From Nitrosopumilaceae archaeon (lineage in GTDB: Archaea; Thermoproteota; Nitrososphaeria; Nitrososphaerales; Nitrosopumilaceae): a DNA stretch of 13,796 nt. Location: assembly GCA_013330055.1 (NCBI GenBank), contig DUJB01000026.1, positions 30,863 through 44,658 of the forward strand. Reading direction: 5' to 3'. This document shows, piece by piece, positions 6,900 through 13,576 of this stretch (position 1 is its first letter; every line of letters starts with the position of its first letter). The position numbers and the translations under genes were made by a program. Under the pieces are notes generated by a model. It was not told where the DNA came from, made no database searches, and saw only the letters and a list, made by a program, of their open reading frames with translations.

Positions 6900-8184
6900 T
6901 TTGGGTCACAATTTTCTCAAAATTCCAAATAGAATCTTTTGCACTATGAGCATAATCTAAAAATCCTCTGTTCTCTAGTTTTTTTACAACATATGCGGAA
7001 TAAGCTGGCGCACCTGTTGCACCAGGAGAGTTATAGTTTAGTATGTTAAACGAGATTTCATTCTCTAATTCTATAACATCTGGTAGAAATTCCCCAGTCG
7101 GAGTTATTAGGGGAGTTCTTATTCCAGCAGTACCACGTTCAGAAAAAAATGAAGATCTTATTTTTGGTATAAATTGTTTTACTCTATCAATCATCACAGT
7201 TTTAGAAATAGAGCTAAGCCATTCTTTAGAGATAAGAGATATGAAGTCTGGATTAGAAAGTAATTTTTTTGCATTCCCCGTAATTATTTCAGATAGTTTA
7301 GAGATCAGAGTTTCAGCGTTTCCAATATAACCTGAATAAGTTTCTGGACTAGGAACAGGCACTGCATTGGGCCCAACTTCACTTCTACCATCTATTCTAA
7401 TAATCCAATGTGGATCTAGAAATGGAAAGTCTTTGAACTTTGTAACTGAATAGATGTTTGTTTTTACTAGATTAGTATACTTTTCTTGTGCTATCCAATA
7501 CTCACCTCTAAAATGAAGATCAGAATACTCTTGTGCCAATCCAAACATTTTGGCCACGTCCAAAGAATTACCACCTGCACAATTAATTATCAGATTTGCC
7601 GTTATGTTCGTATTATTTTTTAAATTTATTTTAGGGCCTTTTTCTATCGAGATAACTTCATGATTTAATAAAAATGTGGTTCCATTTTTTTCTGATTCTG
7701 TTTTTAGCTGTCTCGTAAACCTCCCATAATCAGCCACTGCGTCTCTTTTACAAAAAATAGCAGAATGACAGTTTACGTTTGGTTCTTTTTTTAAGACCTC
7801 GTTTCTATCAAGTAATTCAAGATCACTTTGTGGTATGCCATTATTAACTCCCCACCTCATGTATTTTTCCAGAGTTTTATGCTGATCTTCATCCAGAGCC
7901 ACTTCAAGTGTTCCTACCCTTTTCCATGGCAATTCTCTCTTTTCTGCTAGTGTTTTCCACAGTTCATATGAAAGAAACGCAGATTTTGCCAATATTCCTT
8001 TTTTTTGGGGATCAAGATAAAATGGCGAGTGGATAACGCCAGTATTACGACTACTTGCATGCATTCCAACATCTGATTCTTTATCAATCACGCAAACATG
8101 AATATCAAAAAGACTTGAAAGCCAGTATGATATGGATGTGCCAAGTATGCCTCCACCTATTATTGCGACGTCGTATTTTGCCAC
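6895..8184 (-). CDS. lhgO: FAD-dependent oxidoreductase, L-2-hydroxyglutarate oxidase-like
   Basis: A 429-residue member of the D-amino-acid oxidase/LhgO flavoprotein family, close to the usual length of about 420. The dinucleotide-binding motif is GGGILG at 10-15 with an acidic D34/E36 at the end of the second strand. ASSRNTGVIH at 43-52 is the flavin-region signature typical of L-2-hydroxyglutarate oxidases. FRGEYW, DPHWIIRIDGRSEVGPNA and the C-terminal NYNSPGATGAPAYS also fit. Family members oxidise L-2-hydroxyglutarate to 2-oxoglutarate, a repair reaction for a by-product of malate dehydrogenase, passing electrons to oxygen or the quinone pool; here the activity is inferred. No membrane segment is present. 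The start is GTG at 8184; CATTAAAAGATATT at 8201-8214 lies about 25 bases upstream and no Shine-Dalgarno is visible, so the transcript is probably leaderless. The next gene follows after 27 bases. Confidence 0.87.
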   Translation of the reverse strand: MAKYDVAIIGGGILGTSISYWLSSLFDIHVCVIDKESDVGMHASSRNTGVIHSPFYLDPQKKGILAKSAFLSYELWKTLAEKRELPWKRVGTLEVALDEDQHKTLEKYMRWGVNNGIPQSDLELLDRNEVLKKEPNVNCHSAIFCKRDAVADYGRFTRQLKTESEKNGTTFLLNHEVISIEKGPKINLKNNTNITANLIINCAGGNSLDVAKMFGLAQEYSDLHFRGEYWIAQEKYTNLVKTNIYSVTKFKDFPFLDPHWIIRIDGRSEVGPNAVPVPSPETYSGYIGNAETLISKLSEIITGNAKKLLSNPDFISLISKEWLSSISKTVMIDRVKQFIPKIRSSFFSERGTAGIRTPLITPTGEFLPDVIELENEISFNILNYNSPGATGAPAYSAYVVKKLENRGFLDYAHSAKDSIWNFEKIVTQT

Positions 8185-8200
8185 ACTAAGAAATTAGGAG

Positions 8201-8214
8201 AATATCTTTTAATG
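8201..8214 (-). promoter_or_regulatory. TATA-like promoter of the lhgO-like gene
   Basis: CATTAAAAGATATT on the minus strand, centred 23-25 bases before the GTG at 8184. It sits between the tRNA 3' end and the oxidase start, so transcription of the oxidase does not need to come from the tRNA promoter. Confidence 0.45.
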
Positions 8215-8227
8215 GGTTATGTAAAGG

Positions 8228-8325
8228 CGCCGGGAGAGAGATTTGAACTCTCGAACCCTTGCGAGTACGCGCTTTGTGGTAATTCATTTCCAGGCGCGCG
8301 CCCTACCAGGCTAGGCGACCCCGGC
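8228..8325 (-). tRNA. trnS: tRNA-Ser(GGA) with a 14-base intron
   Basis: A complete class II tRNA on the minus strand, 98 bases unspliced and 84 spliced. The acceptor stem GCCGGGG pairs with UCCCGGC (one G-U pair). The D stem is GCCU/GGGC with a loop containing GG. The anticodon stem is five G-C pairs, CGCGC/GCGCG. The long variable arm has ACUC pairing with GGGU around a GCAA loop. The T stem is GAGAG/CUCUC with loop UUCAAAU. The discriminator base is G, as in archaeal tRNA-Ser. Removal of 14 bases gives the normal loop CUGGAAA, hence anticodon GGA, reading UCC and UCU. The 3' CCA is not encoded. A TATA-like box lies about 40-45 bases upstream. Confidence 0.95.
8274..8287 (-). other. tRNA intron at canonical position 37/38
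   Basis: Fourteen bases (ATGAATTACCACAA) interrupt the anticodon loop immediately after A37. The run of A on both sides means the exact cut could slide by one or two bases without changing the mature tRNA. UGG of the anticodon loop can pair with CCA in the intron, giving a short central helix flanked by A-rich bulges. That resembles a relaxed bulge-helix-bulge for the archaeal splicing endonuclease. Confidence 0.85.
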
Positions 8326-8362
8326 ATTTATTTTCGCCAAATTAGTTTTCGTTGTAAAACTG

Positions 8363-8373
8363 ACTATATATTA
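8363..8373 (-). promoter_or_regulatory. TATA box of the tRNA-Ser gene
   Basis: TAATATATAGT on the minus strand, centred about 43 bases before the first base of the mature tRNA. This would place transcription start some 15-18 bases upstream of the tRNA, leaving a short leader for RNase P to remove. Confidence 0.55.
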
Positions 8374-8466
8374 CGTTATTTTGCGTTTTAGCATCATTTT
8401 TTTCCCATACCCCAGCATACGATGACTTCTATCCAAAATTGGTTATCAGTATGATTTCTACTTAAT

Positions 8467-8480
8467 TATTAAATATTTAA
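8467..8480 (+). promoter_or_regulatory. TATA-like box of the secreted TPR protein gene
   Basis: TATTAAATATTTAA ends at 8480. Its core is centred about 26 bases before the ATG at 8501, the spacing expected for a leaderless transcript. This argues that the ATG at 8480, which overlaps the box itself, is not the start codon. Confidence 0.5.
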
Positions 8481-8500
8481 TGACGGTTTGCTCTCATGTG

Positions 8501-10306
8501 ATGAGAGAAACAACCATTTTTGCTTTCTTATTCCTAATTCTATTTTCAAGTTTTATGCCAAGACTAGCTTTAGCAGAAGGAGATGCCGTTGTTGATGACA
8601 TATCAATTACGACTGATAGATTATCGTATTTTACTGGAGAATCCATTGTAGTTTCGGGTGAAGTTACAAACAAGAAAATGCCAGTAGTCGCATTAAAGAT
8701 ATTTGATCCTGAAGACAAAATTCTTGGTGCATATAGTGTTGAAATAGATGAAAGCAACCATTTTGCAAAAACAGTAATTGCAGATATTCCATTTTATGAA
8801 AAATCTGGGATATACACTATTATTGTAGACTATGGAAAGCTCACAACAACCACAGTTTTTGAAATTGAAAATGTGGAAGGTAAAATTATAGATGTTACTC
8901 CTGAGGAAGAGGAATCAACCATACTACTACCTCAAGTGATATCCTTTGAATCGGATAAAAAAAAATATCAGGATGAAGATACGGTTTTCATTAATGGAAA
9001 AATATCAACTATTTCAGTACCTCAAGTGACCGTAGCCATTTTTGATCCACATGGAGTACCAGTGGGAATTTACCTTGCTTCCGTGAATCCTGATTTGACA
9101 TTTTCTGTCTCATTTTTGGCAAGATATAATGTAAATTTCAAAGTAGAGGGAACTTATTCCATAACTGCACAGTATGGTGGGCCAGAAACTAGAAAAATTA
9201 TTGAGATAGAATTTTTTGAAAAATCAGATACAAATATGGTTACTCCTGAACCCAACATATCAGAAAATACAGAACCTGAAATTTCAAATTCTCTTTTGCT
9301 TTCAGAGTCAGATCTAGAAAATCTCGCAACTTGGTATTATTTAGATGGAAGCGATGATCAATTAGCATCATTTTTTATTGATTTGTTGAAGAGAGGGTTA
9401 ATTGATCCAGATGTAAATGAAAGAATTACAAAGAATGTTCTAATCTTGTGGATTCAAGATACAGAATTGTCATTAGGAATTTCAATCGACAATTTATTCA
9501 AAGAGGATATTTCTGAAAAAGAATTTTTTATGATAGTGGAAAATTCCTTAGAAGAGTATATCAATAAATCAATAGAAGACCCAAGTATTAGTGAAATTCC
9601 AGACACATTACCAACAAAAACAGTTTCCACTGTAGAAAGTAAGGAAATTAAATCATCGAAATTAAAAAGTGAAACTTCTTACAACATTGATTCCAAACAA
9701 GACATAACGGATGAAACAGAAACGGAAACTATTTATTTTAATAGTAGTGAAAATTGTAAAATAAATCTATATGAAGACATAGTTACATATTACAATAATC
9801 CCGGTCCAGCCCTAGCGCGACTTTGTAAATATGAAGATGCGATATTTAATTATGATCAGACTCTTAATTCCAATCCGAAAAACATCGTTGCGTTGACAAA
9901 CAAAGGCGCTGCTCTTTCGAGCCTTGGTAGATATCAAGAGGCAATATCAAACTATGATAAGGTGCTGGAGATAGATCCTCGAAATGTAAATGCATTAAAC
10001 AATAAAGGCAATGCACTTTCAAGTCTAAGTAGATATCAAGAGGCAATATCAAACTATGATAAGGTGCTTGAGATCGATCCTTACAACGTAATCGTATTAA
10101 CCAACAAAGAAAAAACATCATCATTTCTGACGGTGTATCACACGCATGAAACAGAACCTAAAACCATATTAATTTCGGAAGAGTCACCTTTACACATCGA
10201 AAATAAACCTATGGCGAAGATTGATAAACATGATGACATAGTAACACAATTTGCTAATGTGTTTTCTTCCATAAGTGCTTCTCTGATTTCCTTGTTTTCT
10301 GGATAA
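8501..10306 (+). CDS. Secreted or surface protein with beta-sandwich repeats and TPR units
   Basis: Counting from the ATG at 8501 (601 residues), it starts with a good signal peptide: MRET, a hydrophobic core (IFAFLFLILFSSFMP) and a probable cleavage after LALA near residue 25. An ATG seven codons upstream (8480) lies inside the TATA-like box and gives a poorer signal. Two related beta-sandwich-like domains follow, at about 30-125 and 143-240, sharing patterns such as SYFTGESIVVSGEV / KYQDEDTVFINGKI and IFDPEDKILGAY / IFDPHGVPVGIY. A helical region lies at about 270-355, then a Ser/Thr/Lys/Glu-rich linker. Three TPR units of 34 residues lie at about 435-529; the last two share RYQEAISNYDKVLEIDP. 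The C-terminal tail is weakly hydrophobic. The protein probably acts outside the membrane in protein-protein contacts. No enzyme motif is seen and its partner is unknown. Confidence 0.85.
   Translation: MRETTIFAFLFLILFSSFMPRLALAEGDAVVDDISITTDRLSYFTGESIVVSGEVTNKKMPVVALKIFDPEDKILGAYSVEIDESNHFAKTVIADIPFYEKSGIYTIIVDYGKLTTTTVFEIENVEGKIIDVTPEEEESTILLPQVISFESDKKKYQDEDTVFINGKISTISVPQVTVAIFDPHGVPVGIYLASVNPDLTFSVSFLARYNVNFKVEGTYSITAQYGGPETRKIIEIEFFEKSDTNMVTPEPNISENTEPEISNSLLLSESDLENLATWYYLDGSDDQLASFFIDLLKRGLIDPDVNERITKNVLILWIQDTELSLGISIDNLFKEDISEKEFFMIVENSLEEYINKSIEDPSISEIPDTLPTKTVSTVESKEIKSSKLKSETSYNIDSKQDITDETETETIYFNSSENCKINLYEDIVTYYNNPGPALARLCKYEDAIFNYDQTLNSNPKNIVALTNKGAALSSLGRYQEAISNYDKVLEIDPRNVNALNNKGNALSSLSRYQEAISNYDKVLEIDPYNVIVLTNKEKTSSFLTVYHTHETEPKTILISEESPLHIENKPMAKIDKHDDIVTQFANVFSSISASLISLFSG
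9884..10087 (+). repeat. Tandem 102-base repeat encoding two TPR units
   Basis: Two direct copies with a period of 102 bases (34 codons). Bases 9928-9966 and 10030-10068 are identical over 39 positions, and the flanks differ only at scattered sites (for example TTG/TTA and ATA/ATC changes). The copies begin near 9884 and 9986. The preceding third TPR (about 9803-9883) is much more diverged, so the last duplication is recent or is being kept alike by recombination. Confidence 0.8.
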
Positions 10307-10309
10307 CAT

Positions 10310-10330
10310 AATTTTAAAAATATTTTAATC
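10310..10330. terminator. AT-only convergent terminator region
   Basis: Between the two convergent stop codons (10306 and 10347) lies a nearly symmetrical AT tract, ATTTTAAAAATATTTTAAT. It offers T-runs on both strands, the main feature of archaeal termination. No GC-containing stem is present. Confidence 0.35.
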
Positions 10331-10346
10331 AATTATACTAAGAACG

Positions 10347-10799
10347 TTATTTGAAAATATTTATTGTGAGAGAGTTCTCTAACATTTTCCCGTTATTTTT
10401 AATCGTGTTTGAAACGATTTTGTATCGCCCACCAATAACTTGGTCACCATCGGATTTTTTTTGATCCCAGACAAACATTTTCTCTTCTTTTGGTTGTAAT
10501 GTAGAGATCAGCGCTGCAGATTGAGGAAAATAGAGTATTCTGCCGTCAAGTCCAATAATTCTCAATCCATAAGAAGAATCTGAGAATGTCAATGGTATAG
10601 TTCCAGAATTTACAATTTTAATAACGATTTCTTCTCCAATCTTAAAGTTTGTTTTTTCAGTGATGATGGATAGCGATGGGCCCTCCACATATACTAATAC
10701 GTTGGATTGATCAGTCATACTTAGCAATAAAAAACCAGATATTGCAGCCACAATTATTCCAAAGCCAAATCCTATTAAAGCACCTTTAGGAATCAACAT
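10347..10799 (-). CDS. Membrane-anchored extracytoplasmic protein, 150 residues
   Basis: One N-terminal membrane segment (about residues 7-28, IGFGFGIIVAAISGFLLL) is followed by about 120 residues that look like a beta-sandwich. The patterns EKTNFKIGEEIVIKIVNSGTIP, SSYGLRIIG, TLQPKEEKMFVWDQK and GGRYKIVS resemble BsuPI-like or similar immunoglobulin-type domains with unknown ligand. It has no cysteines for a lipobox and no catalytic motif. The ATG at 10799 lies 22 bases after the cbf5 stop. AAATAAAAA at 10820-10828, overlapping that stop codon, is at the right distance for its own leaderless promoter, and read-through from the secY-cbf5 operon is also possible. The function is unknown; the domain probably faces the cell exterior. 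Confidence 0.72.
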   Translation of the reverse strand: MLIPKGALIGFGFGIIVAAISGFLLLSMTDQSNVLVYVEGPSLSIITEKTNFKIGEEIVIKIVNSGTIPLTFSDSSYGLRIIGLDGRILYFPQSAALISTLQPKEEKMFVWDQKKSDGDQVIGGRYKIVSNTIKNNGKMLENSLTINIFK

Positions 10800-10821
10800 G
10801 GAAATTATTTTTTATTCCTTT

Positions 10822-11820
10822 TTATTTGTTAACTATAGTTCTAGAACGCCAATTTTTTGGGTATGTGTTTGGTGCCATAATGATTCTTTTTGTTTGAAAA
10901 GCAAAACCTTTTGTATTTTCTACAATTTCAGATTCTGACAACAGTGCCTCCCCTAGAGCCACTATTTCTCCTTTTTGTGTGTAAATTCCCACATAATCTC
11001 CTCTTGTCATATTGGGCGAAATTTCCAAAATACCTGGAATTGCGAGTTGTGCGCCATGACACAAGGCATCAACTGCGGAATCCCTTATTACTACTGATTT
11101 TACTTCACTAAGTGCACTTTCTATTGGCATTATTATTTTCAAAAGTTTAGAACTGTCACCTTTTTCTTTCCATAATGCATGTGCATCTACAAGATCGTGC
11201 ATCTTAACAAGATTAGAATCTTCATTGAAATGTCCAACTCGAGTTCGTCTTAGTTCAATCATTGTAGCACCAGGTCCCAATATCTCCCCCATATCATAAA
11301 AAATTTTTCTAATGTATGTTCCAGCTTCACATAAAATTCTTAAAAGTAAGAGTCGTTCTTTTTGTTCAATCACTTCTATTTCATAGATAGTTCTAATCCT
11401 CGTTTGACGTGAAACAGAAGAACGTTGTGGAGGTTTTTGATGAATTTTACCCTTGAACTGTTGTAAAATATCTTTCAATTTTTCGTTTGATGGTAATGAA
11501 TGCAATCTTCCCAGAGCATGGTATTCTTTCGGTCCTAACAACAATACAGCCAAAGCTTTTGTTGCTTCACCAAAACCTATTGGTAAAAGTCCAGAAACAG
11601 GAGGATCAAGTGTACCACTATGTCCTGCCTTTGAAATGCCAAATATTTTTTTCACCCATGCGACTGTTTCGTGACTAGTAGGACCGTTTGGTTTATCCAA
11701 AATTATCAACCCATAGTTTAGAAGCTGTTCTATAGTTCTCTTATCACAATATGTGCCATATTCTTCATTCGTAATATCTTGATCTAAAACTCTAAGATTT
11801 TGTAGTTGTTTTAGTTTCAT
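10822..11820 (-). CDS. cbf5: Cbf5, archaeal H/ACA RNP pseudouridine synthase (TruB family)
   Basis: The catalytic subunit of H/ACA ribonucleoprotein particles, which converts guide-RNA-selected uridines in rRNA to pseudouridine and can act on tRNA U55. It is 332 residues, typical for archaeal Cbf5. The N-terminal part includes YGLIILDKPNGPTSHETVAWVK at 36-57, and the catalytic loop is GHSGTLDPPVSGLLP at 66-80 with the nucleophile D72. ILCEAGTYIRKIFYDMGE and ELRRTRVGHF are further TruB-family motifs. A C-terminal PUA domain spans about 240-325 (SAVDALCHGAQL to MAPNTYPKNW). The ATG overlaps the cmk stop in an ATGA, so translation is probably coupled. Partners Nop10, Gar1 and L7Ae are not in this window. 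Confidence 0.96.
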   Translation of the reverse strand: MKLKQLQNLRVLDQDITNEEYGTYCDKRTIEQLLNYGLIILDKPNGPTSHETVAWVKKIFGISKAGHSGTLDPPVSGLLPIGFGEATKALAVLLLGPKEYHALGRLHSLPSNEKLKDILQQFKGKIHQKPPQRSSVSRQTRIRTIYEIEVIEQKERLLLLRILCEAGTYIRKIFYDMGEILGPGATMIELRRTRVGHFNEDSNLVKMHDLVDAHALWKEKGDSSKLLKIIMPIESALSEVKSVVIRDSAVDALCHGAQLAIPGILEISPNMTRGDYVGIYTQKGEIVALGEALLSESEIVENTKGFAFQTKRIIMAPNTYPKNWRSRTIVNK

Positions 11821-12377
11821 AATGAATTTTTTACCAGTGTTTTTGCTATTGAAAGCACTTCCTCTGCACTAAGATCATCCGTGTTTATTATTTTATCAAA
11901 AACGGAAAGATTCTCACCAAAGTCAAAACCATAAAGCTTTTTGTAAATCAATTTATTTTCTTGATATCTTTTTTTTACTATTTCCAGTGCATCTTTTGAG
12001 GAGAGATTATCTCTTCTAGTCATCCTTTTTGCACTATTTTCTTGTGAACCTGCAAGCCAGATTTTTATTCCATCATTAACCAGCCATGGGAGAGTATAGC
12101 TGGTTATTACTACACCTCCTTTATAGAATAATTCTTTTAACTTCTCATCAACTTTTTTATCAAATTCTTGATTTGTTTTTCGCTGATTCAAAAATGTCAT
12201 TCCCTCTGGCGTGTCCCACCAATCATCACCGCTAGTATGAAATCCTTGTTCCTCTGCTAATTCTTTCAAAACATCTCCACCACTAAGATATTTCAACCCA
12301 AATTCTTTTGCAAGTCCTTTTGCAACTGTAGTTTTACCAATGGCTGGTTGACCAGAAATTATTACGGATTTTGACAA
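11817..12377 (-). CDS. cmk: Cytidylate kinase (archaeal type)
   Basis: Phosphorylates CMP or dCMP with ATP for nucleotide synthesis in the cytoplasm. The P-loop is GQPAIGKTT at 9-17, followed by KEFGLKYLSGGDVLKELA, typical of the archaeal Cmk family, and a basic KRMTRRDNLS region that fits the lid. At 186 residues it has the family length. The start is the TTG at 12377, one base after the TGA of the DUF106 gene; no strong ribosome site is seen, which suggests translational coupling. It overlaps cbf5 by four bases. Gene order and motifs make the assignment firm, although nucleotide specificity within this kinase group is from family knowledge. Confidence 0.93.
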   Translation of the reverse strand: MSKSVIISGQPAIGKTTVAKGLAKEFGLKYLSGGDVLKELAEEQGFHTSGDDWWDTPEGMTFLNQRKTNQEFDKKVDEKLKELFYKGGVVITSYTLPWLVNDGIKIWLAGSQENSAKRMTRRDNLSSKDALEIVKKRYQENKLIYKKLYGFDFGENLSVFDKIINTDDLSAEEVLSIAKTLVKNSL

Positions 12378-12378
12378 C

Positions 12379-12996
12379 TCAGCTTAGATCCATCGTAGTT
12401 TTTGTGACTCTCATTATCATACCACTAAAAGCTATGGATGCAAGAAAATACCAAGCCCAGAAGTAAATCTCATTTTCGTGTTTGCATATGTTTGGTTGCG
12501 AGATCACTTTTTCTGCAGTACATGTAAGCTCAAAATAGCCTCCAGGTATGAAGTTAAGAGGTATCGGAGATACAGCTACGGTGTATGCAAACAATGGAGG
12601 AAGCACGAAATAAAAGATCAAGATTAGTGGTATGAAAGTAATCATCATAGGTCGCATATTCATTTGCATCAGTTCCATGTTCATCTTGTTCATATACGCA
12701 GATTTTTTGTTTATTTCATTTATCTTATCTTGATCTTTTGCTCTAAATGCAGCCATTCTTTCTTTCTGCCAAGCTTTTGTTTCTTTCATTAGTCTTCTGA
12801 GCTTGTTTTGATCCACCATTTTTTTCCTTATTACTGCATTGAACAAATTAAGACCAATTGCAATTCCAAGAATCCCGAATGCAGATGGAATCATACCTTT
12901 TACCAAAGGATCAGCGCTGCCTAGTTGGCCTTGACTAATGCCTGGAATTTGAAGCAGAATTGAGTTTAAGAAATTAAGAATTAAGCTAACTTCCAT
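12379..12996 (-). CDS. DUF106 membrane protein, EMC3/YidC-like insertase
   Basis: An archaeal member of the Oxa1/YidC/EMC3 superfamily (DUF106), thought to insert membrane proteins beside SecY. Predicted segments, counted from the ATG at 12996 (205 residues): a hydrophobic helix near 3-17, a second near 37-56, then a long charged coiled-coil arm (about 57-110, RKKMVDQNKLRRLMKETKAW onward, rich in Lys, Met and Gln). A third follows near 115-136 (MMITFIPLILIFYFVLPPLF) and a fourth near 178-197. This is the family layout. An ATG at 13014 would add six residues. I prefer 12996 because GGGG at 13004-13007 lies seven bases before it and family proteins start close to the first helix. It overlaps the adk end by 11 bases and sits one base from cmk. 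Confidence 0.92.
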   Translation of the reverse strand: MEVSLILNFLNSILLQIPGISQGQLGSADPLVKGMIPSAFGILGIAIGLNLFNAVIRKKMVDQNKLRRLMKETKAWQKERMAAFRAKDQDKINEINKKSAYMNKMNMELMQMNMRPMMITFIPLILIFYFVLPPLFAYTVAVSPIPLNFIPGGYFELTCTAEKVISQPNICKHENEIYFWAWYFLASIAFSGMIMRVTKTTMDLS

Positions 12997-13576
12997 TGTT
13001 ATACCCCATCCCATTTACGATTGCTTTGGCAGCCTCATCAACTTTTCCTTCAGAATTAAGTACCATCTTTATTGGCGAGCCACATAAAATCGAACAAGTG
13101 GATAACATAGCACTGGTTACATCAAGTTCTTTTTTTATAGCATCAATAGACACAATATCACGATCTCTTGACGTATCTTTCATTCTTCTGTTATAGATCT
13201 CTTCTGGTCTTGAAGTGATCATGATAAAGATATCAGGCATAAGTATTTCCAAGACGTTATGCGGAAGTCCAGGGTAAAAGCCCTCTTTTGTGGAAATAAA
13301 GGCATGAGTGTCTACAATTACAACATCATCATTTATGGAAGCAATTCTTCTTGCAGCCATAGATTGTAGTTTTTTTTGTTCTGGTACAGACAGTTTGCGC
13401 AACTCGTCTCTGTTTTTGATTCCATTCTTTTTTGCTTCCTCAAACATAATGGTGCCAAAAATAGAAACGCTCGCACTGATCTTTTTTGCTTTTAGCATCT
13501 CTAGAACCTTTGATACTATGGTAGTCTTTCCGACACCAGGTATTCCAACAATGACTACTTTCCTACTTTCTGCCAA
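12986..13576 (-). CDS. adkA: Adenylate kinase, archaeal type (AdkA)
   Basis: Converts ATP plus AMP to two ADP. This is the archaeal form, distinct from bacterial Adk: the P-loop GIPGVGKTT lies at 11-19, right after the first strand (RKVVIVG). FGTIMFEEAKKNGIKNRDELRKLS is the archaeal nucleotide-binding stretch, DVVIVDTHAFISTKEGFYPGLP lies mid-protein, and there is no zinc-binding LID insert. I choose the TTG at 13576 (196 residues) because GGTG sits six bases before it and the first strand begins five residues later. Upstream GTG (13585) and TTG (13588) are alternatives that add three or four residues. The start overlaps the 3' end of secY by 14 bases, and the end overlaps the DUF106 gene. Confidence 0.95.
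   Translation of the reverse strand: MAESRKVVIVGIPGVGKTTIVSKVLEMLKAKKISASVSIFGTIMFEEAKKNGIKNRDELRKLSVPEQKKLQSMAARRIASINDDVVIVDTHAFISTKEGFYPGLPHNVLEILMPDIFIMITSRPEEIYNRRMKDTSRDRDIVSIDAIKKELDVTSAMLSTCSILCGSPIKMVLNSEGKVDEAAKAIVNGMGYNNGS
13004..13007 (-). promoter_or_regulatory. Possible ribosome binding site deciding the DUF106 start
   Basis: GGGG seven bases before the ATG at 12996, within the adk coding end. It is only a partial Shine-Dalgarno match but it favours this start over the ATG at 13014. Confidence 0.35.

Noticed and set aside
8228..8325. Reading the tRNA as tRNA-Leu because of the long variable arm
   Set aside because: The loop after intron removal gives GGA, no shift of the intron yields a Leu anticodon, and the discriminator is G as in archaeal tRNA-Ser.
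9803..10087. A CRISPR-like array, considered because of the direct repeats
   Set aside because: The repeats are 102-base, in-frame, contiguous TPR codons with no spacers and no cas genes nearby.
9864..10124. Minus-strand frame of 86 codons opposite the TPR units
   Set aside because: It shows a repeated Cys/Leu pattern only because the sense-strand TPR repeat is duplicated; it is an antisense shadow.
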